Of a stretch of 6,361 nt of DNA, positions 1-6,289 are shown in pieces (position 1 is the stretch's first letter; every line of letters starts with the position of its first letter). Source of the DNA: Sulfurovum sp. (lineage in GTDB: Bacteria; Campylobacterota; Campylobacteria; Campylobacterales; Sulfurovaceae); the NCBI GenBank assembly GCA_021159425.1, contig JAGGRU010000137.1, positions 1 through 6,361 on the forward strand. Direction: 5' to 3'. The notes beneath the pieces were generated by a model. It ran no database searches. It had not been told where the DNA came from and was given only the letters and a program-made list of their open reading frames with translations. The position numbers and the translations under genes are program-made.

Positions 1-422
1 CTTCTGTTGAACTTAGAACCATTAATCTACCGCCAAAAATTAAAGAACAAATTGAAAAAGTACAAATTGCAAAACAAGATGTAACCATTGCTATACAAGA
101 GAAAGCCAAAGCCATACAACAAGCACTTAAAGCCGCAGAAGTTGCAAAAGGTGAAGCAGAAAGAAACCGTATTGAAGCGCAAGGTGAAGCAGATAAGATC
201 CGTATCGAAGCCGAAGAGCAGGCAAAAGCCAACATACTCATTTCAAGTTCTTTAACACAAGAACTTTTACAACTTGAGCAAATTAAAACTCAGGGGAAAT
301 TCAACGATGCCCTTAAAGTCAATAAAGATGCAAAGATCTTCCTGACACCTGGTGGAGCAGTACCTAATATTTGGGTCAATACCCAAGGTAAAGAGCAAAA
401 AACCGTTTCGGCACAACAATAG
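1..422 (+). CDS. SPFH/Band 7 (prohibitin-like) membrane protein, C-terminal fragment
   Basis: The reading frame is open from the window edge (first full codon at position 3) to a TAG at 420-422, giving the last 139 residues of a longer protein; the start and the membrane anchor lie outside the window. Visible are a long Ala/Glu/Lys-rich helix, roughly fragment residues 14-80, with repeated AEVAKGEAERNRIEAQGEA-like heptads, then a helix ending in QELLQLEQIK, and a tail with FLTPGGAVPNIWVN. This coiled coil followed by a short 'TPGG' tail is typical of the C-terminal half of prohibitin/HflK-HflC-type SPFH proteins, which form oligomeric membrane scaffolds and often modulate membrane proteases. 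The specific role of this member is unknown. A REP-type hairpin begins 6 bp after the stop and may protect or end its transcript. Family assignment is from recognition of the coiled coil and tail only, because the diagnostic SPFH domain is not in view. Confidence 0.8.
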   Translation, partial: SVELRTINLPPKIKEQIEKVQIAKQDVTIAIQEKAKAIQQALKAAEVAKGEAERNRIEAQGEADKIRIEAEEQAKANILISSSLTQELLQLEQIKTQGKFNDALKVNKDAKIFLTPGGAVPNIWVNTQGKEQKTVSAQQ

Positions 423-428
423 ATCGTT

Positions 429-494
429 GTAGGGTCGGTTTACCGACCATTTAATATAGATAAAATATAGTGGTGGTCGATAAATCGACCCTAC
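429..494. repeat. REP-pair (BIME-like) palindromic element, copy 1
   Basis: Two inverted hairpin units flank a 26-bp AT-rich spacer. The left unit is GTAG (429-432) plus a 16-nt palindrome GGTCGGTTTACCGACC (433-448). The right unit, read on the minus strand, is GTAG (494-491) plus GGTCGATTTATCGACC (490-475). Each unit is a 7-bp stem around a TT centre, and the two units can also pair with each other as a long imperfect hairpin. A GTAG tetranucleotide at the foot of a short hairpin is the known hallmark of REP sequences mobilised by RAYT (TnpA_REP) transposases. No such transposase is in this window. The element fills the gap between the SPFH gene and hisIE and ends 6 bp before the hisIE ribosome binding site. 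A second copy is at 6290-6352. Confidence 0.85.
439..466 (+). promoter_or_regulatory. possible promoter for hisIE inside the REP element
   Basis: TTTACC (439-444, 4 of 6 matches to the sigma-70 -35 box) is separated by 16 bp from TAAAAT (461-466, 5 of 6 matches to the -10 box). An overlapping alternative -10, TATAGT, lies at 466-471. Transcription would start about 35-40 bp before the hisIE start codon, and the second REP hairpin (475-490) would lie in the 5' leader. The -35 overlaps the REP palindrome and the spacer is AT-rich by nature, so chance resemblance is quite possible. hisIE could also be read through from the SPFH gene. Confidence 0.2.
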
Positions 495-510
495 GTATCG
501 GAGAAAGATC

Positions 511-1176
511 ATGACCATCGACTGGAACAAAAACCCCCTCATCCCTGCCATAGCACAAGACAATGAAACAAACCAAGTACTTATGCTTGCCTATATGAAT
601 GAAGAAGCCTACAACCTTACCCTCTCTACAGGATATGCACACTACTTCAGTAGAAGCAAACAACGTATCTGGAAAAAAGGTGAAAGCTCTAACCATACCC
701 AAGAGGTGAAAGATGTGCTTCTTGACTGTGATGCAGATACAGTAGTATTGAAAATAAAGCAAAATGGTGTAGCTTGTCACACAGGACGCAAAAGCTGTTT
801 CTTCACCTCTGTGATACAAGACAAGATCATATTAGAACAAGAGGTAGATACGGACGCTATCTATGGTGTCGTAGATACACTCTACCACACTATTTTAGAG
901 CGCAAAAACGCTTCTGGAGAAGTAAAGTCATGGACCAAAAAACTGCTCGATGACAAAGATCTTATGTTAAGTAAGATCCGCGAAGAGGCAGATGAAGTCT
1001 GTGTCGCCATAAACGAAGAGAGTGATGAACAAGTTATCTATGAATCTGCTGACCTTCTCTACCACTCACTTGTAGGACTAGGCTACCGTGACATATCTCC
1101 TGACAGAGTCAAACAAGAATTGGCAAGAAGATTTGGTATGTCTGGCATTTCAGAAAAAGAGAGTAGAACTAAATAA
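511..1176 (+). CDS. hisIE: bifunctional phosphoribosyl-AMP cyclohydrolase / phosphoribosyl-ATP pyrophosphatase HisIE
   Basis: This 221-residue cytoplasmic enzyme catalyses the second and third steps of histidine biosynthesis: hydrolysis of phosphoribosyl-ATP to phosphoribosyl-AMP plus pyrophosphate (HisE), then opening of the adenine ring (HisI). The HisI domain, about residues 1-103, has WKKGESS (54-60), the Mg-binding DCDAD (72-76) and the zinc cysteines C73, C89 and C96 in ACHTGRKSCF. The HisE domain, about 115-221, has SWTKKLLDD (140-148), the acidic metal-binding helix KIREEADEV (155-163), YESADLLYH (177-185) and the C-terminal GMSGISEKESR. All key residues are present and the length is normal for the fused form. 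The start at 511 is fixed by GGAG at 500-503, seven bases upstream. No other his gene is in the window, so it is not in a visible his operon. It converges on the minus-strand operon with a 3-bp gap. Confidence 0.97.
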   Translation: MTIDWNKNPLIPAIAQDNETNQVLMLAYMNEEAYNLTLSTGYAHYFSRSKQRIWKKGESSNHTQEVKDVLLDCDADTVVLKIKQNGVACHTGRKSCFFTSVIQDKIILEQEVDTDAIYGVVDTLYHTILERKNASGEVKSWTKKLLDDKDLMLSKIREEADEVCVAINEESDEQVIYESADLLYHSLVGLGYRDISPDRVKQELARRFGMSGISEKESRTK

Positions 1177-1179
1177 CCC

Positions 1180-2334
1180 CTAAAACGACAGTGAATAATT
1201 AAAATAATAGGTATTTTCAAACATTCCAAACTCACTGTCATTGCTGCCACCCTGTATCATAGCACCCACTGTAAAGCTGTTAAAATCATTTAACGTATAA
1301 GTAAGAGCCGGAGTGATAAAACGTGAATTTTCATCGTTAAAACTTTCAATATACCCTAATGATCCCGCTAAAAAAAGATTAAAGTTGTAACTTAGTGCAG
1401 CACCTACATAAGCATTCGAAGACAAGAGATTAGGAAGTATTTCAGAATTAATATTATTCAAGATCTCTTTATAGCTAAACGTTTTTGATGTATAGAGGGC
1501 TTCGATCGTGACAGTCAAGCCATTTTCAAATCCATAATCAGCCCCGACTATCCCCTGAAAAAATTCTACCTCTTCTCGGTCAGTCAGACCGACATTCAGA
1601 TCATTTTTTATGTATGCTCCCTCACTTCTCACCTCTATACCGGTATCAGCCAAATTACCTTCTATTTCATAACCGATCATTTTCGTTTCATCCGAAGAGA
1701 TCATATTGACTGCAACATCTGCAAACTTAAGAAAAGCCTTATATCTGGCTGCATACTTATAGCTGTGGTCTTTTTTTTGACTCACTACCAAGGTAAGATG
1801 TGAAACATCATCTATGTGTCTGGTATAAGATATAGCTGCAACAGGAAAAATTTCATCAGGTTCAAGCGCATATGTATTTCTGGGATTAAAAAGATTTGTA
1901 GGATTCCAGATCTTCCCTACTCCCATACTTATATTTTGGAGACCTGCAACAATGCGGTTATGTTCATCTTCATACCCAACATAGAAACGGTACAGTTTGG
2001 AATAGATATTTCCGTCATAATATTCATGAAAATTGCTTTGTGTAGAAAAAGGTGTATCAGACTTCAGCAACTTCACATAGTCAAATGATGCAGAATTGAC
2101 ATAGTCATGATCCAGATAATTCACCCCATCAGCGATTATCGTAGCAAAAAACTTTTCATTTTTATAGTCTGCTCTAACTCGTAATCTGTCATAGTTGTAG
2201 AGATAACGTGTATCATCACTTGGGAAAATGGAACCCTGGGAGATCGTATAATTGGTATTCGAAACAGTAAGATCAAGATCAGCACTTGCTCCGCATGTAA
2301 GCACTAAGAACAGAAAAGATATTCTAGCTTTCAA
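1180..2334 (-). CDS. outer-membrane beta-barrel protein, last gene of the Lol-like ABC operon
   Basis: From the preferred TTG start at 2334 this is a 384-residue exported protein. It has a clear Sec signal peptide: MKAR, a hydrophobic core ISFLFLVLTC, and a likely cleavage after GASA (residue 18). The 'LTC' does not fit a lipobox (Thr precedes Cys), so it is probably not a lipoprotein. The mature part is made of short alternating amphipathic strands with Tyr/Phe/Asn-rich turns and ends in NYSLSF. A terminal Phe is the usual signal for insertion of a barrel by the BAM machinery. A stretch reading GVGKIWNPTNLFNPRN followed by ALEPDE resembles a motif I associate with DUF1302/alginate-export-like barrels; that link is from memory. 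Longer starts exist (GTG at 2364, ATG at 2349 and 2346) but add a polar extension and overlap the ATPase gene more. As the only outer-membrane component of the operon it is the natural exit or receiving partner of the ABC/LolA-like system. Its cargo is not known. Confidence 0.8.
   Translation of the reverse strand: MKARISFLFLVLTCGASADLDLTVSNTNYTISQGSIFPSDDTRYLYNYDRLRVRADYKNEKFFATIIADGVNYLDHDYVNSASFDYVKLLKSDTPFSTQSNFHEYYDGNIYSKLYRFYVGYEDEHNRIVAGLQNISMGVGKIWNPTNLFNPRNTYALEPDEIFPVAAISYTRHIDDVSHLTLVVSQKKDHSYKYAARYKAFLKFADVAVNMISSDETKMIGYEIEGNLADTGIEVRSEGAYIKNDLNVGLTDREEVEFFQGIVGADYGFENGLTVTIEALYTSKTFSYKEILNNINSEILPNLLSSNAYVGAALSYNFNLFLAGSLGYIESFNDENSRFITPALTYTLNDFNSFTVGAMIQGGSNDSEFGMFENTYYFNYSLSF
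1187..1239. repeat. inverted repeat at the convergent gene ends
   Basis: GACAGTGA (1187-1194) and TCACTGTC (1232-1239) are perfect 8-bp complements, extendable to 11 bp with one mismatch, around a 37-bp loop. They lie in the last codons of the beta-barrel gene, just past the hisIE stop. Without a T-run on either side this is not a standard intrinsic terminator; it may be chance. Confidence 0.35.
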
Positions 2335-3016
2335 TGATCTCTCCATCATTGAGTTTAATGACACGATCTACACTCTCCAGCACATCTTTGTCATGAGAGG
2401 CAAAAACAATACTGATGTTTTCTGTCACATTAAGTGAACGCATCATGTCCATCAGGGCTTTGGAATTTTTGGAATCCAGATTGGCTGTGGGTTCATCCGC
2501 TAAAATAATTTTAGGTTTTGCAGCAACAGCACGTGCCACTGCCACACGCTGTTGCTGTCCACCGCTAAGGGTACTTGGAAGTGATCTTAATTTTGTATCT
2601 ATCTCTAAAATAGCTGCTACTTCTTTCACACGTTCTCTAATTTCACTGTCAGGAAAACCACGCAGTCTCATAATAAATCCAATGTTCTCTTCAACATTCA
2701 GTACCGGTACAAGATTGTATGCCTGGAATACAAAACCTATCTCATTCAGTCTGATAGTGGTCTTTTCATCTTCACTTAATGCACCTAATTCTCTATCTTC
2801 AAAATATATTTTCCCGGAATCAAAACTGTCAAGTGCGCCTATGACATTAAGCAAGGTTGTTTTACCGCAACCTGACGGACCGGTCAAAAGAGAGTATTCT
2901 CCTTTTTCAATGGAGTATTCTCCTTTTTCAATGCTCAGGTTGATGTTTTTAAGTGCATGAAGTTCACGATCTTCACCTTTGTAAAAGTATTTATTTACAT
3001 TTTCAATCTTTATCAT
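2324..3016 (-). CDS. ABC transporter ATP-binding protein, LolD/MacB-type
   Basis: This 230-residue cytoplasmic ATPase would power the two permeases encoded upstream. Every nucleotide-binding motif is intact: Walker A GPSGCGKTT (46-54), Q-loop glutamine Q98 in FVFQAYNLVP, signature LSGGQ (150-154), Walker B IILADE (170-175) with catalytic E175, D-loop NLD (179-181) and H-loop H208 in FASHD. The AYNLVPVLNVEEN stretch after the Q-loop is typical of the LolD/MacB/FtsE branch, the mechanotransmission-type ABC ATPases that pair with FtsX-fold permeases. Start: ATG at 3016 overlaps the upstream permease stop as ATGA (4 bp), with AAAGG at 3028-3024 as ribosome binding site. The odd feature is a duplicated SIEKGEY (28-34 and 35-41) immediately before Walker A, caused by a perfect 21-bp tandem repeat; without it the protein would have 223 residues, a usual LolD length. 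No HlyD/MacA-type adaptor is nearby, which argues against a MacAB efflux pump. Confidence 0.95.
   Translation of the reverse strand: MIKIENVNKYFYKGEDRELHALKNINLSIEKGEYSIEKGEYSLLTGPSGCGKTTLLNVIGALDSFDSGKIYFEDRELGALSEDEKTTIRLNEIGFVFQAYNLVPVLNVEENIGFIMRLRGFPDSEIRERVKEVAAILEIDTKLRSLPSTLSGGQQQRVAVARAVAAKPKIILADEPTANLDSKNSKALMDMMRSLNVTENISIVFASHDKDVLESVDRVIKLNDGEIIES
2339..2344 (-). promoter_or_regulatory. ribosome binding site supporting a TTG start of the beta-barrel gene
   Basis: GGAGAG read on the minus strand lies inside the end of the ATPase gene. Its GGAG is 6 bases before TTG at 2334-2332, an ideal spacing, and that start yields a compact Met-Lys-Ala-Arg signal peptide. A second GGAGAG further upstream could serve the GTG at 2364 instead, so the choice is favoured but not proven. 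Confidence 0.5.
2892..2933. repeat. perfect 21-bp tandem duplication inside the ABC ATPase gene
   Basis: Positions 2892-2912 and 2913-2933 are identical over all 21 bases, and the flanking bases differ, so there are exactly two units. The length is a multiple of three, keeping the frame and adding seven residues (a second IEKGEYS) between the usual strand and Walker A. Perfect identity, including third codon positions, points to a recent event such as replication slippage. Confidence 0.95.
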
Positions 3017-4224
3017 GTTTCAACCTTTGTAACTTCAATGGTATTCATTGTTTTGATCTTTCTAAGCGGTGGAAGCACAGAAAGTAGTGATGCGCCTATA
3101 ATAGCAAGCAGTGTAGAGGTGAAATAACTCAGTTTTATATCTCCATATATCACTTTGGACATTCCATAACTCTCCATCCCATCTGCAAAAGCACTTAAAT
3201 CCAAACCTACATGTTTAAGATAACTCAGTGCAGCATAACCCAGAATCGCTCCGATGATATAGCCTGACAAGCCCAAAAACAGTGCTTCTAAAAATATTTG
3301 TAAACGTATCAGCTTATAAGAGAGCCCGATACTTCTCATAATCCCAAATTCACGGATCCTGTCCAGGATGGAGACATACATGACTCCCATGATCCCAATA
3401 AAGACCACCAACATTACAATAAAAAAGGTAATAGAATTAAAAATGACCATCATATCTTCCATCTGTTTTATTATTGGGTAGAGAGATAAAAAGCTTTTTA
3501 CCTCTAATGTTCTGTACTCAGCCACCAAACTGTTTTCCAATGTTTTGGATTTAGTTCTAATAGCAATTTGCATGGCTGCATCTTTTGGGATACCCAAAAA
3601 TTCCTGCAAGACCTTTTTATCTATATACATAGCAGAGGCATCAAGAGAGATATTACTCGTTTGCATAATGCCTCTTACTTTAAGTGCCATGGCATTTATC
3701 TCACCGTCACTATCTTGCGCAGAGAAAATAACCTTTGAACCTATTTTAACTTTAAGGGTTTTAGCCAACTCACTGCCAAGCAAAACACCACGCTTGGAGA
3801 ATGTCACTTCGCCCTCTTTTAAAAACTCAGAAAAAGTACCAAAATGCTCTTCTTCTTTTAGATCTATTCCAATCATAGTGGAAAAAGAAGATTTTCTTGC
3901 AGTCGCACTGAGCCCATCTGCTTTGATACGTATGGCAAGTGCATCAATTTCAGGCTTTGCCTCTAAGACTTTTTTAATTTTTGAAACATTTTTGATACTG
4001 TTTGTGATGGTTTTTGATAAACGATACCCTTTGGCATAAATGCTTATCTCCCCGGAGTCGCTTCTTTTTGTTTTTTCGATCATACTCAGCGTCATACCGT
4101 CATAGAGTCCCTGAATACTTAACATCATACTCATACTCACAGCGATCATGATGATGACCAGCATGGTCCTGGAGAGTCGCAGGAATGCGTTATCGAATGC
4201 CAATTTTAAGATAAGTTTATACAT
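3013..4224 (-). CDS. ABC transporter permease, FtsX/LolC-LolE-type (second permease)
   Basis: From ATG 4224 this is a 403-residue inner-membrane protein with the four-helix FtsX/LolC layout. TM1 is at about 20-40, followed by a large periplasmic domain of some 220 residues that starts SGEISIYAKGY. TM2 is at about 263-286, TM3 at 312-334 and TM4 at 366-385. The cytoplasmic loop after TM2 carries REFGIMRSIGLS, the conserved coupling region of this superfamily that contacts the ATPase. A longer in-frame start at 4254 exists but has no ribosome binding site and adds a polar ten-residue lead. The 4224 start has GAGG nearby, overlaps the preceding gene by 8 bp, and lines up with the N terminus of the sister permease. 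Together the two permeases and the ATPase should form one transporter. LolCE-type complexes extract lipoproteins or lipids from the inner membrane; which substrate applies here is unknown. Confidence 0.9.
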   Translation of the reverse strand: MYKLILKLAFDNAFLRLSRTMLVIIMIAVSMSMMLSIQGLYDGMTLSMIEKTKRSDSGEISIYAKGYRLSKTITNSIKNVSKIKKVLEAKPEIDALAIRIKADGLSATARKSSFSTMIGIDLKEEEHFGTFSEFLKEGEVTFSKRGVLLGSELAKTLKVKIGSKVIFSAQDSDGEINAMALKVRGIMQTSNISLDASAMYIDKKVLQEFLGIPKDAAMQIAIRTKSKTLENSLVAEYRTLEVKSFLSLYPIIKQMEDMMVIFNSITFFIVMLVVFIGIMGVMYVSILDRIREFGIMRSIGLSYKLIRLQIFLEALFLGLSGYIIGAILGYAALSYLKHVGLDLSAFADGMESYGMSKVIYGDIKLSYFTSTLLAIIGASLLSVLPPLRKIKTMNTIEVTKVET

Positions 4225-5434
4225 GTCTTGTCGCCTCAATGGGTTTAAATGCATTGATATAAGAGATCGGGTAGATCACAGATAAAAAGTTAAGACTATA
4301 GATCAATGCTACATTCCAGGATATGGTAAAAATATTAAAATCAAGAGGTACTGAGTCAGAGACGATACCATACTCTTTATAGGTTTCACTCATGCCTTCG
4401 ATCACAATAGGATGAATACTGAAATAATACGCAATAGCTGCTCCTATCGGTGTGGCCAAAACAATAGCCAAAGAGGAAAGAATAAAAATTTCATACAAAA
4501 GTAAAGCCCTGACATTTGCACGAGACAGTCCAATACATCGCAGTATACCAAACTCTTTTACACGCGAAGAGACATTGATAAAACCAAAGATCATGATCAC
4601 AAAAAAGATCACTACAAAAAAGAGACTCATTGAAATGTATCCAAAAATACTGTCCACTTGCATCATCTCTACCATTGATTTCATCAATGTTTTCCATGTA
4701 AGAACTTCCAACTCAGATGATAACTGCTTTTTTATACTTAGACGCACAGAGTCTACATCTTCCAGATCATCTACATCAATAGTAATATAGGATGCCTTGT
4801 TTTGAGCATACATCAACTCATCAAAATAACTCCTGCTTACAAAAGAGGCTGATGAATCAAATTCAAACGACCCTGTTCTGAAAACACCACAGAGTGTAAA
4901 TAGGTCTGCTGCGAATGAATTGTCAGATGCTGAACCTATAAAGCTTACTTCATCTCCTACTTTCAAGTGTATCTTTTTAATGAGATCAGCCCCTGCATAG
5001 AGACAGTTTTTAGAGGTTTCACTCAAAAACTCACCCTCGATCAATGTCGCTTTCAGTTGACTCATATTCTCCTCTTTTAAAGGGTTGATACCGGTAACCA
5101 TGGCTGCACTTGAGTATCTGTCTGTAGAGAGTATTCCGTACGTCTCATATCTTGATGTAAAATGTTTGATACCATCTATTTGACTTAATTTACTTTCTAT
5201 CTCATCCACATTTTCAATAAAGTACTCATTACCGCCAATATCACGATATCCTGTTTTATATATCTCTATAGCCCCGGTATAGACTTTAAGTGCATTTTTC
5301 AACATTGAATTATGTGAACCGTCCATCATGGCTACATATACGATAAAAAACAGTGTTGAAACAAAAGTAAGTATAAAAGTAGTGATGGAACGACTTTTAT
5401 AAAAGAAAATGTTTTTTAGCGCAAAAGAGAACAT
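4217..5434 (-). CDS. ABC transporter permease, FtsX/LolC-LolE-type (first permease)
   Basis: This 405-residue inner-membrane protein has TM1 at about 17-37, a periplasmic domain beginning with YTGAIEIYKTGY, then TM2 at about 266-286, TM3 at 311-338 and TM4 at 368-393. After TM2 it has KEFGILRCIGLSR, the same FtsX-family loop as the second permease. The two are similar in length and topology and share the G-E/A-I-x-IY-x-x-GY motif after TM1, but most of the periplasmic domain differs. They therefore look like ancient paralogues that form a heterodimer, as LolC and LolE do. Its ATG overlaps the stop of the LolA-like gene as TAATG, and only a weak AAGAGA stands upstream, so translational coupling is likely. 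There is no sign of truncation or frameshift. Confidence 0.9.
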   Translation of the reverse strand: MFSFALKNIFFYKSRSITTFILTFVSTLFFIVYVAMMDGSHNSMLKNALKVYTGAIEIYKTGYRDIGGNEYFIENVDEIESKLSQIDGIKHFTSRYETYGILSTDRYSSAAMVTGINPLKEENMSQLKATLIEGEFLSETSKNCLYAGADLIKKIHLKVGDEVSFIGSASDNSFAADLFTLCGVFRTGSFEFDSSASFVSRSYFDELMYAQNKASYITIDVDDLEDVDSVRLSIKKQLSSELEVLTWKTLMKSMVEMMQVDSIFGYISMSLFFVVIFFVIMIFGFINVSSRVKEFGILRCIGLSRANVRALLLYEIFILSSLAIVLATPIGAAIAYYFSIHPIVIEGMSETYKEYGIVSDSVPLDFNIFTISWNVALIYSLNFLSVIYPISYINAFKPIEATRHV

Positions 5435-6171
5435 TATCTGGAAAATCTCTTGAGTGCAGATTTTTTAAAATAATCTCCGGATATATCTATATCATATTTA
5501 ATATTTTCAATGACTATTTCTGTGTAAGATCCTTTTTTATCTACAGGCTGAACTCTCCAATAGGTAGGGGCATAATATTTTCCGAATTTTTTAATGTTTT
5601 TATAGCTGAATACACGTACCGCTTTACCCTCATCATCATAAAATATATCTTTTGTACTGGTATACGTTCTTGTATCAATATGAGATATTATTTTCCCCCA
5701 TACCACTGCTGCACTTGCTTTTGGTATAAGTTGCATTGTGACAATATTTCCACTTTTTTTCAAAATTTTGGGGTTATAATCATCTACAATTGAACTCTGC
5801 TTTGCTATGTCATCATTGGTAATATCACTACCCATCCACTTCTGTAACATCATCGAAGGCGGGATCTTTATAATTCTCTCTATTTTGGGTACATACTGCC
5901 ACATTTGATTGTTTAAATTTAAAAAAGTGATCCCCTTGTCTTTTGGAGGGTAGAGAGTTTTTACAAAACTCTTTTTATTTCCTATGGACCATGTCTCCAT
6001 CTTCATCGTACGTTTATGCCCACGGGATGTGATACTCATTTTTAGCTTCAGATACACACTCTGTCCGCGCATATTGTTATCCACTTTTTTCATAATAGCC
6101 TGTGCTTCATCAGCATTGAGTGCTACAGAGAACATTAATACGAATATGATTATTTTTTTAAGCATTGTCAT
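5434..6171 (-). CDS. periplasmic LolA-like outer-membrane lipoprotein-sorting protein
   Basis: This is the first gene of the operon and encodes 245 residues. A signal peptide is evident: MTMLKK, then hydrophobic IIIFVLMFSVAL, with likely cleavage after ALNA (residue 20). The mature part is beta-rich with the order seen in LolA-like family proteins annotated as 'outer membrane lipoprotein-sorting protein' (Pfam PF17131, recalled): METWSIGNKKSFVKTLYPPKDKG (58-80, key residues W61, P75, P76, K79 and G80), then QMWQYVPKIERIIKIPPSMM (89-108) and WMGSDITNDDI (112-122). These proteins have the LolA/LolB half-barrel fold that shields acyl chains, so a role as soluble carrier between the ABC transporter and the outer membrane is inferred. 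It is not canonical LolA, which is shorter and lacks the YVPKIER..IPPS segment. The start at 6171 has GGAG at 6183-6180, eight bases upstream; the in-frame ATG at 6165 is worse spaced. Confidence 0.87.
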   Translation of the reverse strand: MTMLKKIIIFVLMFSVALNADEAQAIMKKVDNNMRGQSVYLKLKMSITSRGHKRTMKMETWSIGNKKSFVKTLYPPKDKGITFLNLNNQMWQYVPKIERIIKIPPSMMLQKWMGSDITNDDIAKQSSIVDDYNPKILKKSGNIVTMQLIPKASAAVVWGKIISHIDTRTYTSTKDIFYDDEGKAVRVFSYKNIKKFGKYYAPTYWRVQPVDKKGSYTEIVIENIKYDIDISGDYFKKSALKRFSR

Positions 6172-6289
6172 CTTTAGAACTCCAATCTGTTTTCATACTA
6201 TTAGCATAACATAATTGGATAAAATAAAGTTTTTACATGTTTGTATATATAAGATGAATATGTAGTTGTTTTATGTAGATATCATACTT
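6172..6289 (-). promoter_or_regulatory. AT-rich leader with the probable operon promoter
   Basis: This 118-bp non-coding stretch is the only gap upstream of the five-gene operon, so its promoter should be here. It is very AT-rich. A TATGCT (6208-6203, minus strand, 4 of 6 matches to a -10 box) sits about 30 bp before the start codon. TATATA around 6244-6249 is an alternative. No good -35 box or operator-like dyad is visible, so the exact promoter is not assigned. Confidence 0.35.

Noticed and set aside
429..494. CRISPR repeat or Rho-independent terminator
   Set aside because: There are only two palindromic units in inverted orientation, with no regularly spaced direct repeats. Neither hairpin is followed by a T-run, so REP is the better description.
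267..819. Open frames on the minus strand across the SPFH end, the REP element and hisIE
   Set aside because: They run antisense to well-supported genes, cross the repeat, and encode no recognisable protein.
1180..2334. Lipoprotein status for the barrel protein because of a cysteine in the signal peptide
   Set aside because: The residues before the cysteine (V-L-T) do not form a lipobox, and a good signal peptidase I site (GASA) follows.
2415..4039. Plus-strand open frames antisense to the ATPase and permease genes
   Set aside because: Their translations show no domain or signal, while the opposite strand has complete conserved motifs.
2324..4254. MacAB-type efflux pump
   Set aside because: ATPase and permease are separate genes, there are two permeases, and no HlyD/MacA adaptor or TolC-like protein is present; a LolA-like carrier is encoded instead.
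4225..4254. Ten-residue N-terminal extension of the second permease
   Set aside because: There is no ribosome binding site before 4254, the lead is polar, and the start at 4224 matches the N terminus of the sister permease and the overlap pattern of the operon.
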